A stretch of 64,000 bases of DNA from the NCBI RefSeq assembly GCF_048007035.1, contig NZ_CP180355.1:6792910-6856909 (forward strand). Direction: 5' to 3'. This stretch comes from Imperialibacter sp963977595 (GTDB taxonomy: Bacteria; Bacteroidota; Bacteroidia; Cytophagales; Cyclobacteriaceae). The position numbers were made by a program, and so were the translations under genes. A model generated the notes under the pieces. It saw only the letters and a program-made list of their open reading frames with translations. It had not been told where the DNA came from and ran no database searches. Shown one piece after another: positions 13,709-22,504 of this stretch (positions within the stretch are counted from its first letter, which is position 1; every line of letters begins with the position of its first letter).

Positions 13709-14871
13709 GCACCTGTGATGCTTGCCGCAGGAGCCGTTGTATCATAAACTGTTGTGGCAGTAGTCGCTGCGGTGTTGTTGTTGCCAGCAGCGTCCTGGGC
13801 TACGTTCGCCGCTACGTCTACACTGATATCGCCAGCACCACTCGGGGTGATCTGTACTGTGTAGCTGCCATCTCCATTGTCTGTAAATCCTGTTACTGAT
13901 CCGTTGCCTACAGTTACATCCCCACTTACAAAGCCTGTGACTACTTCACCGAAGTCTACCGTCACATTATAAGGGGTCGTGCTGTTCACTGCCGATGGGC
14001 CACCTGTGATGCTTGCCGCAGGAGCCGTTGTATCATAAACTGTTGTGGCAGTAGTCGCTGCGGTGTTGTTGTTGCCAGCAGCGTCCTGGGCTACGTTCGC
14101 TGCTACGTCTACACTGATATCGCCAGCACCACTCGGGGTGATCTGTACTGTGTAGCTGCCATCTCCATTGTCTGTAAATCCTGTTACTGATCCGTTGCCT
14201 ACAGTTACATCCCCACTTACAAAGCCTGTGACTACTTCACCGAAGTCTACCGTCACATTATAAGGGGTCGTGCTGTTCACTGCCGATGGAGCACCTGTGA
14301 TGCTTGCCGCAGGAGCCGTTGTATCATAAACTGTCGTGGCAGTAGTCGCTGCGGTGTTGTTGTTGCCAGCAGCGTCCTGGGCTACGTTCGCTGCTACGTC
14401 TACACTGATATCGCCAGCACCACTCGGGGTGATCTGTACAGTGTAGGTCCCATCTCCATTGTCTGTAAATCCTGTTACTGATCCGTTGCCTACAGTTACA
14501 TCCCCACTTACAAAGCCTGTGACTACTTCACCGAAGTCTACCGTCACATTATAAGGGGTCGTGCTGTTCACTGCCGATGGGCCACCTGTGATGCTTGCCG
14601 CAGGAGCCGTTGTGTCATAAACTGTTGTGGCAGTAGTCGCTGCGGTGTTGTTGTTGCCAGCTGCGTCCTGGGCTACGTTCGCTGCTACGTCTACACTGAT
14701 ATCGCCAGCACCACTCGGGGTGATCTGTACTGTGTAGGTCCCATCTCCATTGTCTGTAAATCCTGTTACTGATCCGTTGCCTACAGTTACATCCCCACTT
14801 ACAAAGCCTGTGACTACTTCACCGAAGTCTACCGTCACATTATAAGGGGTCGTGCTGTTCACTGCCGATGG
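1278..14871 (-). repeat. Higher-order tandem duplication of a 23-unit (6693-bp) block
   Basis: I scored nine variable sites in each 291-bp unit. The pattern at 1278-8179 recurs at 7971-14871 with an offset of 6693 bp, with every scored site equal. The one exception is the single missing base near 13709, where the partner unit near 7016 is intact. Identity ends at a site near 1277 (agcagcg against agctgcg at 7970) and at 8180/14872 (ggcc against gagc). The array is therefore 5 units plus two 23-unit blocks. A smaller echo of about five units recurs at an offset of 1746 bp (5595-7049 against 7341-8795). Confidence 0.8.
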
Positions 14872-17800
14872 AGCACCTGTGATGCTTGCCGCAGGGGGCG
14901 TCACATCTCCGCTTGCAGTTATTGTAACAGCAAAAGCAGTAGTAGAAGAAATACAACCGGTCGAGGAGTTTTTTACTACCAAAGAGCCATTGTAGGTATT
15001 AATAGCAGCTGCTCCCGGAACCACTAAAGCTATGGGAGATACAGGCAGCGAAGTGAAAGCAGAAATGTCAGCAAATCCAGCCGTATTAGCGGCTGCATCA
15101 TAGTCAATAGTATATTGATCAGGGCCATTGGTGGTGGATGAATAAGGCAGATTAGCAGAAGTTGACCCCGTAACAACAGATGGATTTACACCCAACGTAA
15201 TGGTTGGATCGCTACTGTTAGTCAATTGAATAGGGCCGCCTATCGTATTTGATCTGCAGCTACTTACATCAGTTATAGATATGTTGGTGTAGGCTCCTTC
15301 GTTCAGATTGACGATAGCAATTCCACTACCAGTAGCGCTTATGGTTTGAGTAGCCTGAGGTGTACCGTCAAGCGAGAAATCAACACTATAAGACCCGCTT
15401 GTCACTCCTGTTAGCACGATTTCACCGTTTGGCGTGTCACAATTGGTGGGCTGTACATGGGTGCCCTCGACAATCGCCGCTCCCCCTGGATCACTCACAG
15501 CAATTGGACCCGACAAAGCATTTGAGGTACAACCCGATATTGTGACAGTCATGTCTGTGTAAGAACCCGCATTCAGTCCGGTAATTTGATATTCTCCACT
15601 TCCATTTGCAACGAAGGCTCCATGATTCACAGTCACTCCGTCGAACTTGAAATCAAGAGCGCTATAATTGGCAGATGCCTGCAGCCCACTAATTGTAATA
15701 GAGCCATCTACTCCACCACAAGTTGTCGGGCTAGTCGGAAGGGCCGAGCTGATTGAGGAGACTATGACATTGATGGTAAATGGCTTAGCAACACTTGTAC
15801 AGACAAGTGAATTAGAGTTTCTTACTGTAAAAGACCCATTGTAGGTTCCGCCAGCAATTCCAGCCGGTACTGCTATAGCGATTGGAGACGCTACTGTGGT
15901 GCTGTTCGCAATATTTGATAACCCAGCCGACTGCGCAGCTGCATCAAATACGATACTATAATCAATTGCCGGACCATTTGAGGTAACGGAATACCCCAGA
16001 TCGACGGAAGTTTCTCCCTGGCAAATTTGTAAACTACCCGATGTCAGTGACACGACAGCGAGTGGTTTTGCCTCGACAGCTACTGCAGGCGTAAAAGTTG
16101 TTTCGCAGGTGATTCCAACTTTATTTGCCTTTACTGAGATCGAGGTTGTAGAGGCGGATAATCCAAAGGTCGTAATGGTCAATGGACTTCCGTTTCCCAA
16201 TTTAGCTGGCCCAACCCCCGTTCCTGCCTGGTCAATTAATTCATAAACAATCAGGTTCTCCGATCCGTCGATTTGAAAGTCTATAGTCTCCCCTTCACAA
16301 ATCAGCGTGGCAGTTGTTGCTGAAAAGGTTTGGGATGCCGGCGGGGCACAGGCTATTATTTTTGCTGCTGAAGGGTTACTCTCGCAAGTACCAACTGCCT
16401 GAGCCTCAGCAGTAACTGTAGCCGAACCTTCGGCGTATAATTTATCGAAAGGCGTGTTGAGACCCGTTATTGTCCAGGTAGCAACCTGGATTCCGGCATT
16501 GGCAAGGTCTCCTGCAATTGTAGCATTCGCTCCCTCAATGGCAACCCCATCTATATAAAGCTGAATTACAACATCGTTGGCCGATACCGTGGCTGTGCCC
16601 GATATGGATGCATCACCCTCCACAGGGTTACTTGTAATCTCCAGGGCGTTCAGCGGGTCGGGTGTTTTTGTGTTCACAATTACCCCGCCAGAAAAATCGC
16701 TTTCCAGCTCACCTGTAGTTTGAGCTGTTGCGCTAATTCGGGTGGTTATCCCAAGGTTCAAACCAGACACAGTCCATGAGCCATTGGCTGAAACCAGACC
16801 AGACTGCCCTGTGTAGGTTTCTGAACCAGCCATCCCTGTGTAAATTTTGATAACACTGTTTGCATCTTCGGAAGAAACTCCACTAACGGTAGTAACCGAG
16901 CCTGTGGCCTCTATACAAAATTCGCCTGAAATAAATGGAGTGGCAGATTTTGACCCCACCGTGGTCGAAACTTCGGTGCCACACTTTCCGCTGTCCGTAG
17001 CTCTAACCTTTATTACTTGTCCCTGAACAATAGCTGCATTGGGCAATGAAGATACGGTAAAGGACCAACTAGTTCCTGTGGCAGTTACCGTGGCCTGCTC
17101 CACATTATCTATAAATATTGTTACCGTGGCACCAGAGCCAGAAGTACCGCTAATAGATGCGTCCGTTTCCACAATTGGTAAACCAGAAAAAACTGGCGTT
17201 GTAGAGGCAGCGGCGGTGGCAGTACAATATTGTGTTTTTGCAGACTCACAACTTCCTGATTCCATGATGGTGAAGTAATAAGTACCTGCCGGAATTTTTG
17301 TGCCTCCCGTACCATACTCCCATGTCCAGGTTGCGCCCGTAAGGCCTGACTGAGGATTGGGAGTACCAGCAGGTGAGGTTAATATGGCACCTGTTCCGTC
17401 ATATATCGTTAGCGTATAGGAGCCTACCGCAGAGGTGCTCCCCGTAAACTTCTTGTTGCCGGTCACCTCTGAGATTGTTGTGGGAGCTGCAGAACATGTA
17501 GCGCCAACGGTAGTTGAGTTACACGTACTGTACGAGGTGGACTTCTGGGAAGTGCCTGTGGCAAGGGCTGCTGCAGCCGAAACCGTAGCGGATGCGGTAT
17601 AAACCTCTCCACCCGCAAGCGCAGTAAGCCCTGTGAGCGTCCAGGCATTTGAGGTAACAGAAGTTGTTCCCACAGATGCACCATTCTTGAACACTTCAAT
17701 AGTAGCTCCATCCACCTCGACAGAGGATCCGGAGATTGAGGTGGCTCCAATGACTAATGGCCCGGTGATAGACGGACAGCTAGCCCTGGCATACAGGATA

Positions 17801-18738
17801 GTGCCTGAACCAATATCTGCAGGTGAGGTAGGAGGGAATACATCAACAAGGCTTTCCCATAAACCATCAGTAATACCAGTGGCATCATCAATTCCACCCA
17901 AATCTGATATACCATTGTTCCCAATGGCCGCCTTGGGATTGATGACCGTATTACCCACCATCCTGAGTGGAGTGGACGTAGTTACTCCCGGGAAAGCTGC
18001 TGTGATATGCGCAAATGGGATATAGAAATCGTAGAAATAGTCATCATCGCCGCATATCTCTGAAACAGCTATTGATTTCTGCGCATAGTCATCATAGGGT
18101 CTGTCAACTGTTGCATCACCTATCTCAACCGGGCTAATGGTACCATCAACATTGTACAAGCCTACTCCAAAATTAGTACGCAATACTATCTCAATCTCAA
18201 AGCCGGGGTTTCCGGCAACATAATTCGGATCCGCATTAGGGCCAGACAAGCCGAATTTTTGATCGGTATCGATAAGAATGGAATATCCTTTTGAGTTGTT
18301 GGCTGTTCCACCGAGCCTGAAACGGTACATTAAGTTGTCGGCTGCATCGAGATACGTGTAAATCGTGTTGTTGTCGTCCGACTTAACAAGATCGGTAAAT
18401 CCGCACGAAGGCCCCGGTCCAAGATCACTATCGGGTTCTGAGGCGCCAACACTTGGAAGGGCAACGTAGGGAATCTCACTTTCGGTCTCATCATTTGAAA
18501 CAAAGCCCGCCGTTGATGAGGAGGTGTAGCCATCGCCGTTCGGATCTAGGACTGCTGCTCCACCGGCGGTGGCTGGCTTATAAATGAGGCCTTTTGTTTG
18601 TGCAAAAGATGGATGGGAAAATCCAGCTAGCAACAAAAGGAATAAAAAAACTATGAAATGATTAGAAAAGCTCTTTATCGGTAATCGTCGGGTCATACTT
18701 AGTTGGGTGGACGGTTTGCAGATACTCAAATCTACCAT
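13696..18738 (-). CDS. Giant secreted multi-Ig adhesin, N-terminal part up to a frameshift
   Basis: As read, it encodes 1680 residues and stops at TGA 13696-13698, a few codons after a one-base loss. The first ATG is at 18738, but ATG at 18696 (MTRRLPIKSF...) gives a more typical signal peptide: a basic start, a hydrophobic VFLFLLLLAGF core, then SFAQ. Residues about 47-320 form a unique domain, then come several divergent Ig-like modules. There are two paired modules with a TYNGS(L/F)(V/T)V(R/K)NS motif and SprB-like repeats carrying TNCDTPNGEI/TTCGGVDGSI. The near-identical 97-residue array starts after GDVTPPAASITG. The architecture matches Bacteroidota gliding or adhesion proteins exported by type IX secretion, but the sorting signal is not in the window, so the route is inferred. 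No Shine-Dalgarno was seen. Confidence 0.85.
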   Translation of the reverse strand: MVDLSICKPSTQLSMTRRLPIKSFSNHFIVFLFLLLLAGFSHPSFAQTKGLIYKPATAGGAAVLDPNGDGYTSSSTAGFVSNDETESEIPYVALPSVGASEPDSDLGPGPSCGFTDLVKSDDNNTIYTYLDAADNLMYRFRLGGTANNSKGYSILIDTDQKFGLSGPNADPNYVAGNPGFEIEIVLRTNFGVGLYNVDGTISPVEIGDATVDRPYDDYAQKSIAVSEICGDDDYFYDFYIPFAHITAAFPGVTTSTPLRMVGNTVINPKAAIGNNGISDLGGIDDATGITDGLWESLVDVFPPTSPADIGSGTILYARASCPSITGPLVIGATSISGSSVEVDGATIEVFKNGASVGTTSVTSNAWTLTGLTALAGGEVYTASATVSAAAALATGTSQKSTSYSTCNSTTVGATCSAAPTTISEVTGNKKFTGSTSAVGSYTLTIYDGTGAILTSPAGTPNPQSGLTGATWTWEYGTGGTKIPAGTYYFTIMESGSCESAKTQYCTATAAASTTPVFSGLPIVETDASISGTSGSGATVTIFIDNVEQATVTATGTSWSFTVSSLPNAAIVQGQVIKVRATDSGKCGTEVSTTVGSKSATPFISGEFCIEATGSVTTVSGVSSEDANSVIKIYTGMAGSETYTGQSGLVSANGSWTVSGLNLGITTRISATAQTTGELESDFSGGVIVNTKTPDPLNALEITSNPVEGDASISGTATVSANDVVIQLYIDGVAIEGANATIAGDLANAGIQVATWTITGLNTPFDKLYAEGSATVTAEAQAVGTCESNPSAAKIIACAPPASQTFSATTATLICEGETIDFQIDGSENLIVYELIDQAGTGVGPAKLGNGSPLTITTFGLSASTTSISVKANKVGITCETTFTPAVAVEAKPLAVVSLTSGSLQICQGETSVDLGYSVTSNGPAIDYSIVFDAAAQSAGLSNIANSTTVASPIAIAVPAGIAGGTYNGSFTVRNSNSLVCTSVAKPFTINVIVSSISSALPTSPTTCGGVDGSITISGLQASANYSALDFKFDGVTVNHGAFVANGSGEYQITGLNAGSYTDMTVTISGCTSNALSGPIAVSDPGGAAIVEGTHVQPTNCDTPNGEIVLTGVTSGSYSVDFSLDGTPQATQTISATGSGIAIVNLNEGAYTNISITDVSSCRSNTIGGPIQLTNSSDPTITLGVNPSVVTGSTSANLPYSSTTNGPDQYTIDYDAAANTAGFADISAFTSLPVSPIALVVPGAAAINTYNGSLVVKNSSTGCISSTTAFAVTITASGDVTPPAASITGAPSAVNSTTPYNVTVDFGEVVTGFVSGDVTVGNGSVTGFTDNGDGTYTVQITPSGAGDISVDVAANVAQDAAGNNNTAATTATTVYDTTAPAASITGGPSAVNSTTPYNVTVDFGEVVTGFVSGDVTVGNGSVTGFTDNGDGTYTVQITPSGAGDISVDVAANVAQDAAGNNNTAATTATTVYDTTAPAASITGAPSAVNSTTPYNVTVDFGEVVTGFVSGDVTVGNGSVTGFTDNGDGSYTVQITPSGAGDISVDVAANVAQDAAGNNNTAATTATTVYDTTAPAASITGGPSAVNSTTPYNVTVDFGEVVTGFVSGDVTVGNGSVTGFTDNGDGSYTVQITPSGAGDISVDVAANVAQDAAGNNNTAATTATTVYDTTAPAASITGAHRQ
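13707..13711 (-). other. Single-base deletion (frameshift) in repeat unit 47
   Basis: Every other unit reads gatgggccacc or gatggagcacc here, but this one reads gatgggcacc. That is one base short, best explained by loss of the A from the gatggagcacc form carried by its duplicate partner unit near 7016. It shifts the frame and creates the stop at 13696-13698. It may be a real truncation, a phase-variable site or a sequencing/assembly error. Confidence 0.85.
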
Positions 18739-19639
18739 GCGTCCAATTGGGCAGTCGCCATAATTCGATTAGTCAACTTTATTGTCAGGTCAGTGACAGT
18801 CATTCGTCGACGAGTGGAAAACTCAGATTTTTGGGTAAGCTGACCGTTAAACATTTGTGTTTTACTGAAAAGAATTGAGGCGCACCTCGTTTATGTTGTG
18901 TCGTTTTGAATAGAGGGAAATAATCTTTTGGGAAGATATTTGCCACTTTTTTTTCAACATATTCAGCCAAATCGCCTCTCCACTAGCTCCAATTAAATGG
19001 CGGCATCCTGCAAAATGTAATTCCTAATTTGCCTCTTTGCACTTGTAGAATTGGCATAGGGAGACTCGCTTTTAACTTACTTTCTATCCTGTATTCGACA
19101 AAGAAGTAAATTTCGTCTGTTTTTGATGTGGCTGCTTCGAAAATGCACAAATACCCAGCTTCGATAACTTTCTTAACGAGAATGCAAAACGAGATGCGAA
19201 CAAGAAAAGGGACTTAACAATTGTGAGTTCAACTTACCCAGTTCTATGACATATTCTTCCAACGATTGGTTCTTGACCAACAGTATTTGGGCTGGCGTTA
19301 ACCAGTTCTCCGATTACCTGAAAGATCGCAGCATCTGGTTTGGCAATGAATACCTTTACTAAACCTAGATATTAGTCTCGGCAGAATAGAAACCAGAGCA
19401 TTTAGAAATCCGTCTATTTGTTAGCATCTCCAAAGATTTCACGGTCTCGCACTTTACGTGAAAAGCAGATATGATCCACATAAAAGTACCTTCATTTGGA
19501 TTAAACCTTCTCCTCAAAATCTTTAACAGAGCCAACATCTCCCAGGTGCTAAAAAATAATAGACACAGGAAATACCTTCTATATTTGTGTAAAAGTGGAA
19601 AGATTCATCGACGCAAGGAGCTGGCCTCCAAGGCTGTCA
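18739..19639. other. Gene-poor region between the adhesin and the PD40/PKD gene
   Basis: This is about 900 bp with no convincing gene. It must hold the adhesin promoter. Two short open stretches look vaguely protein-like: 19246-19362 on plus (38 codons, starting MTYSSNDWFL and ending in TAA), and 18983-19213 on minus (77 codons, no good start, containing EIYFFVEYRIESK). They could be remnants of a decayed gene. A 16-bp imperfect palindrome centred on tcgtcgacga lies at 18801-18816. No promoter could be assigned with confidence. Confidence 0.5.
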
Positions 19640-21265
19640 TTAATTCTTCATCTTTATCGATACCGTCGTACTTGTCATCAGGTACCGCACCCTACCCTGC
19701 CATTGAAAGGAAGCCAGTGCCCTCACTTCATAGTCATTTGGAAGTATATAAGTGTGGCTCACTTCATTGCCACACGCAAAGTAACCGTCTCCAAAATCCC
19801 AATAGAACTCGGCATTGGCCGGATATGCTCCCGCCAAATGAGATTTAAATCTGGAAGCTTGATTGATAACTCCTGGCACTTCTTCGTCTATCTTTAGCTC
19901 CAGAAACTCGTTCAGTTCATACTCGTGGTCAATTTCATAGATTGTTCGGCTCGTGGACGCCTCCAAAATTGATAGCTTTATATCATAGGTGCCATGAGTA
20001 TCATAACAATGGCTTACTGATCGTCCTTCTCCGCTAAAAGTGTCGCCAAAGTCCCAGCGATACTTTACGTCTCCATTATTACTCTCAGACTGGTATTCCA
20101 AATCGACACAGAGGTTACAGGTTAGTCTGTGTGAAAATGCGTTTTCGTTAGTGAAGATTTTTTCCGCAAGACAGATATCCTCACCAGTCAGCTCCGAGTA
20201 CAACTCCTCCGACGTGGTGACAAATGAGTAAATATCTTGATTTCCCTGCTCGTTGCCGGAGACGAAGTATATCTTTTCGCCAATTGGAGGGAGGCTAAAG
20301 TGCTTGTTGTCATGCCGGTCATTAAATTGATTACCCAGGTTCTTCGGTCCTGACCATTCGTTCCAATTGTCTCCTTGTTTAACTGAATAAAAGATATCGA
20401 GGCCACCGTAGCCCTCCTGACCGTCAGAGGAATAGAAGAGGAATCGACCGTCTGGAGAAAACGATGGAGAGGTATCTTCTCCGGGTGTATTCAGGACACC
20501 AAGGTTGATCGGCGTATCCCATGCCTTTTTACTTACTCTGTGGCTGATATAAATATCTCTTCCACCCCTTGAGTCGTCCATTTCCGCAGAAATTAGCATG
20601 TGCTTGCCGTCCTCAGAGACAAAAAAGTCAGCGTATCCGGACTTATTCTTGAAACCCTTTATAGTAAAATTGGCAGGGGTAGTCCATTTGCCATTGCGAA
20701 GCTCGGAATAGGAAAGTCCCTCGCCTGAAATCTCTCCATTGTCGTAAGTATTACCCAAAATCAAATTAATGACTCCCTCTTCGACTGTAATGGAGGTGAC
20801 AAAATTAGGCCCTCTGTTGTTCAGAGGCGGTGGGAGGCGCTCAACCTTTGTCCAAGTATGTGTCTTTGGATCCCAGGTTGCAGTCCAAATATCTTCGGCG
20901 TCTTTGGTGCCTCCAACGTTGTCGGGGTGGTTACTTCTGCTAAAAAAAAGTCGCCCTTCACCTGGCTCTACCAGAGGTCCATGCTCATCGTAAATACTAT
21001 TAACTCCATATTCGTTATTCTTCTGAACCGAAGAAATATTTCTTTTGTCCACCTTCCCAAGCGGAGATCCTGCCGGAACGTGGTGTTTTGCACTTACCTT
21101 AGAGTCGGAGAAAATTATCTTGTTTTGGGCCTGCCCAAAAACAACTACGGAAGCTAGAATTCCAGTAAGAAAAACTCTTTTCTTAACAAAAAGGAAAGTT
21201 ACCAGCCCCAACCACGTAATTAACGAGAACCCGAAATGGCTTTTTGAAATACAATTTATCCGCAT
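19640..21265 (-). CDS. Secreted PD40 beta-propeller protein with two PKD domains
   Basis: It encodes 541 residues. A hydrophobic N-terminus (KKRVFLTGILASVVVFGQAQ, residues about 28-47) looks like a signal peptide. It lies unusually far from the first ATG, so the true start may be a later non-ATG codon. The middle carries PD40 (TolB-like) propeller strands, for example SPSFSPDGRFLFYSSDG, YGGLDIFYS and GQGNQDIYS-like repeats. The C-terminal part has two PKD domains marked by WDFGDTFSGEG and FYWDFGDGYF, each followed by an SHCY/SHTY strand. Related Bacteroidota proteins are periplasmic or outer-membrane parts of type IX secretion or adhesion, but this one lacks the OmpA domain of PorE-type proteins. 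Its exact function is unknown. It is a single gene, with 300 bp or more of free DNA on both sides. Confidence 0.75.
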   Translation of the reverse strand: MRINCISKSHFGFSLITWLGLVTFLFVKKRVFLTGILASVVVFGQAQNKIIFSDSKVSAKHHVPAGSPLGKVDKRNISSVQKNNEYGVNSIYDEHGPLVEPGEGRLFFSRSNHPDNVGGTKDAEDIWTATWDPKTHTWTKVERLPPPLNNRGPNFVTSITVEEGVINLILGNTYDNGEISGEGLSYSELRNGKWTTPANFTIKGFKNKSGYADFFVSEDGKHMLISAEMDDSRGGRDIYISHRVSKKAWDTPINLGVLNTPGEDTSPSFSPDGRFLFYSSDGQEGYGGLDIFYSVKQGDNWNEWSGPKNLGNQFNDRHDNKHFSLPPIGEKIYFVSGNEQGNQDIYSFVTTSEELYSELTGEDICLAEKIFTNENAFSHRLTCNLCVDLEYQSESNNGDVKYRWDFGDTFSGEGRSVSHCYDTHGTYDIKLSILEASTSRTIYEIDHEYELNEFLELKIDEEVPGVINQASRFKSHLAGAYPANAEFYWDFGDGYFACGNEVSHTYILPNDYEVRALASFQWQGRVRYLMTSTTVSIKMKN

Positions 21266-21580
21266 TTATTTCAACTATTTGGTCAGTGTTTTGAAATCAG
21301 AGATTCAAAGCCATGTTTCAATCTACGATTTACTTAAAAAAATCATTATTACCCATATAAAATTGGATTAAACCAATGACTGGGATAAAAAATTATTGAC
21401 TAAAAATCAAAACGAAGGCCTTAGCAAACAATGACAATTTCTCATTCAAATTTCCGAAAATTTTGAATGAGACAGTCTGTTGTTAATTACCTTACAATGT
21501 GATGATCCACAAGAAATCAGCGATCATAATACTATTAAATCCAGCTTTAGGTTGTCTGCAAACGAAGAAATCCATGGCGA
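21266..21580. other. AT-rich intergenic region with an inverted repeat
   Basis: This is 315 bp between two minus-strand genes. It should contain the promoter of the PD40/PKD gene and the transcript end of the cysH-epimerase pair. The only clear structure is the inverted repeat at 21440-21472. No other gene or RNA was seen. Confidence 0.5.
21440..21472. repeat. 11-bp perfect inverted repeat (hairpin)
   Basis: TCTCATTCAAA at 21440-21450 is complementary to TTTGAATGAGA at 21462-21472, with an 11-base loop that can pair further. No T-run follows on either strand, so it is not a standard intrinsic terminator. It may be a regulator site or an mRNA-end structure. Confidence 0.55.
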
Positions 21581-22504
21581 TTAAAAAGAGAACTTCTCCT
21601 TGAATTCAAGTAGCTCCTGCCTCAGGCTTTCCGGGTGAGGCATGTTGATATAATCAGCCAGCAGAGTCTCAGGGCTCACTTTTAATTCCATAAGGCTAAT
21701 GTGCTGGTTAATGAAAGTGTACTCAAGTTCGGGAAACATCTCCTTCATGGCATCCACGATGTCCAGAATGGGCAAGTTCTTATCAACAACATTATAGATA
21801 CCGGAAGGCACTTGCTTCAGCAAAGTCTCCTTGATAATCTCGGCTACGTGCGTCACGTGTATAAAAGCCCTGGCTTGTTTGCCGTTGCCAAAAATCTGGA
21901 TCCGATTGCCAAAGTTGGCATCAAACATAAACCGGTTGATGACGGCATCGAACCTCATACTCTTATTGTAGCCGTATACATTACCACATCGTAGTATAAC
22001 CGCATCCTTATTTGTGCCCAATCGAACTACATGTTCCTCTCCCCTATGCTTTGAAATACCATAAAACGTAGACGGATCAGTGTCGGCTCTTTCGGTGGCA
22101 AGCTCCTCACTGGCGCCATAAACGGCGGTACTGCTGGTGTAGATGAGTTTCTTTACGTTATCCAGCTCTTCCACAGCATACACCAGCTCGGCGGTTCCCC
22201 AGTGGTTTACCTGTTCGTAAAAGTGTGAGTCGGTGTTGGCAAATGGTGTGGTTACCCTGGCTGCCAAATGAATCACAGCGTCCACTTCCTTCAGGTGCTT
22301 CCTTAGGGTTCTACTGTCAAGCAACTCAGCCGAGACCAGCTTTATCCTTTCATGACCAGGGTACTTTTGACCAAAGAAAAAATTGAAATTGCCCTTGCTC
22401 AGGTTATCATACACGATGATCTTCTCAACCTCCGGCTGTTGGCACAAATTCCCTACCACCTGGGTTCCAATATACCCGGCTCCTCCTGTAATTAATACTC
22501 GCAT
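21581..22504 (-). CDS. NAD-dependent epimerase/dehydratase (extended SDR, GalE-like)
   Basis: It encodes 307 residues of the extended short-chain dehydrogenase family, acting on nucleotide sugars in the cytoplasm. The Rossmann motif GGAGYIG is at residues 7-13, HLAAR (the nucleotide-sugar SDR signature) at 79-83, the catalytic Ser in YTSSTAVYG near 124, and the YxxxK pair at Tyr148/Lys152 (YGISK). The substrate cannot be read from sequence: UDP-glucose, UDP-GlcNAc or a dTDP/GDP-sugar are all possible. Its ATG directly follows the cysH stop with no gap, so the two are co-transcribed and probably translationally coupled. It is not close to SQD1 by eye. Confidence 0.85.
   Translation of the reverse strand: MRVLITGGAGYIGTQVVGNLCQQPEVEKIIVYDNLSKGNFNFFFGQKYPGHERIKLVSAELLDSRTLRKHLKEVDAVIHLAARVTTPFANTDSHFYEQVNHWGTAELVYAVEELDNVKKLIYTSSTAVYGASEELATERADTDPSTFYGISKHRGEEHVVRLGTNKDAVILRCGNVYGYNKSMRFDAVINRFMFDANFGNRIQIFGNGKQARAFIHVTHVAEIIKETLLKQVPSGIYNVVDKNLPILDIVDAMKEMFPELEYTFINQHISLMELKVSPETLLADYINMPHPESLRQELLEFKEKFSF

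Larger units (their letters stand above)
66..14905 (-). repeat. Array of 51 tandem 291-bp repeats (97-residue Ig-like domain)
   Basis: Starting from the tcataaactg landmark at 66, the same landmark recurs every 291 bp (357, 648, 939 and so on to 14615). The only exception is the 290-bp step 13452 to 13742. This gives 51 units. Units differ at only about nine recurring positions, mostly synonymous. The two amino-acid changes are Thr/Ser in GDG(T/S)YTV and Ala/Gly in ITG(A/G)P. Such uniformity implies recent expansion or continuing homogenisation by recombination. Confidence 0.95.

Noticed and set aside
13705..13899. Plus-strand open frame inside the repeat array
   Set aside because: It is antisense to the repeat units, recurs in every unit and has no coding character.
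66..14905. CRISPR array
   Set aside because: The regular repeats are 291 bp with no spacers and encode protein in frame.
19471..19897. Plus-strand open frames near the end of the PD40/PKD gene
   Set aside because: They overlap the minus-strand gene, show no motif and have an unusual composition.
21581..22504. UDP-sulfoquinovose synthase (SQD1)
   Set aside because: The pairing with cysH is tempting, but length and motifs fit generic GalE-like SDRs and no SQD1 signature was seen.
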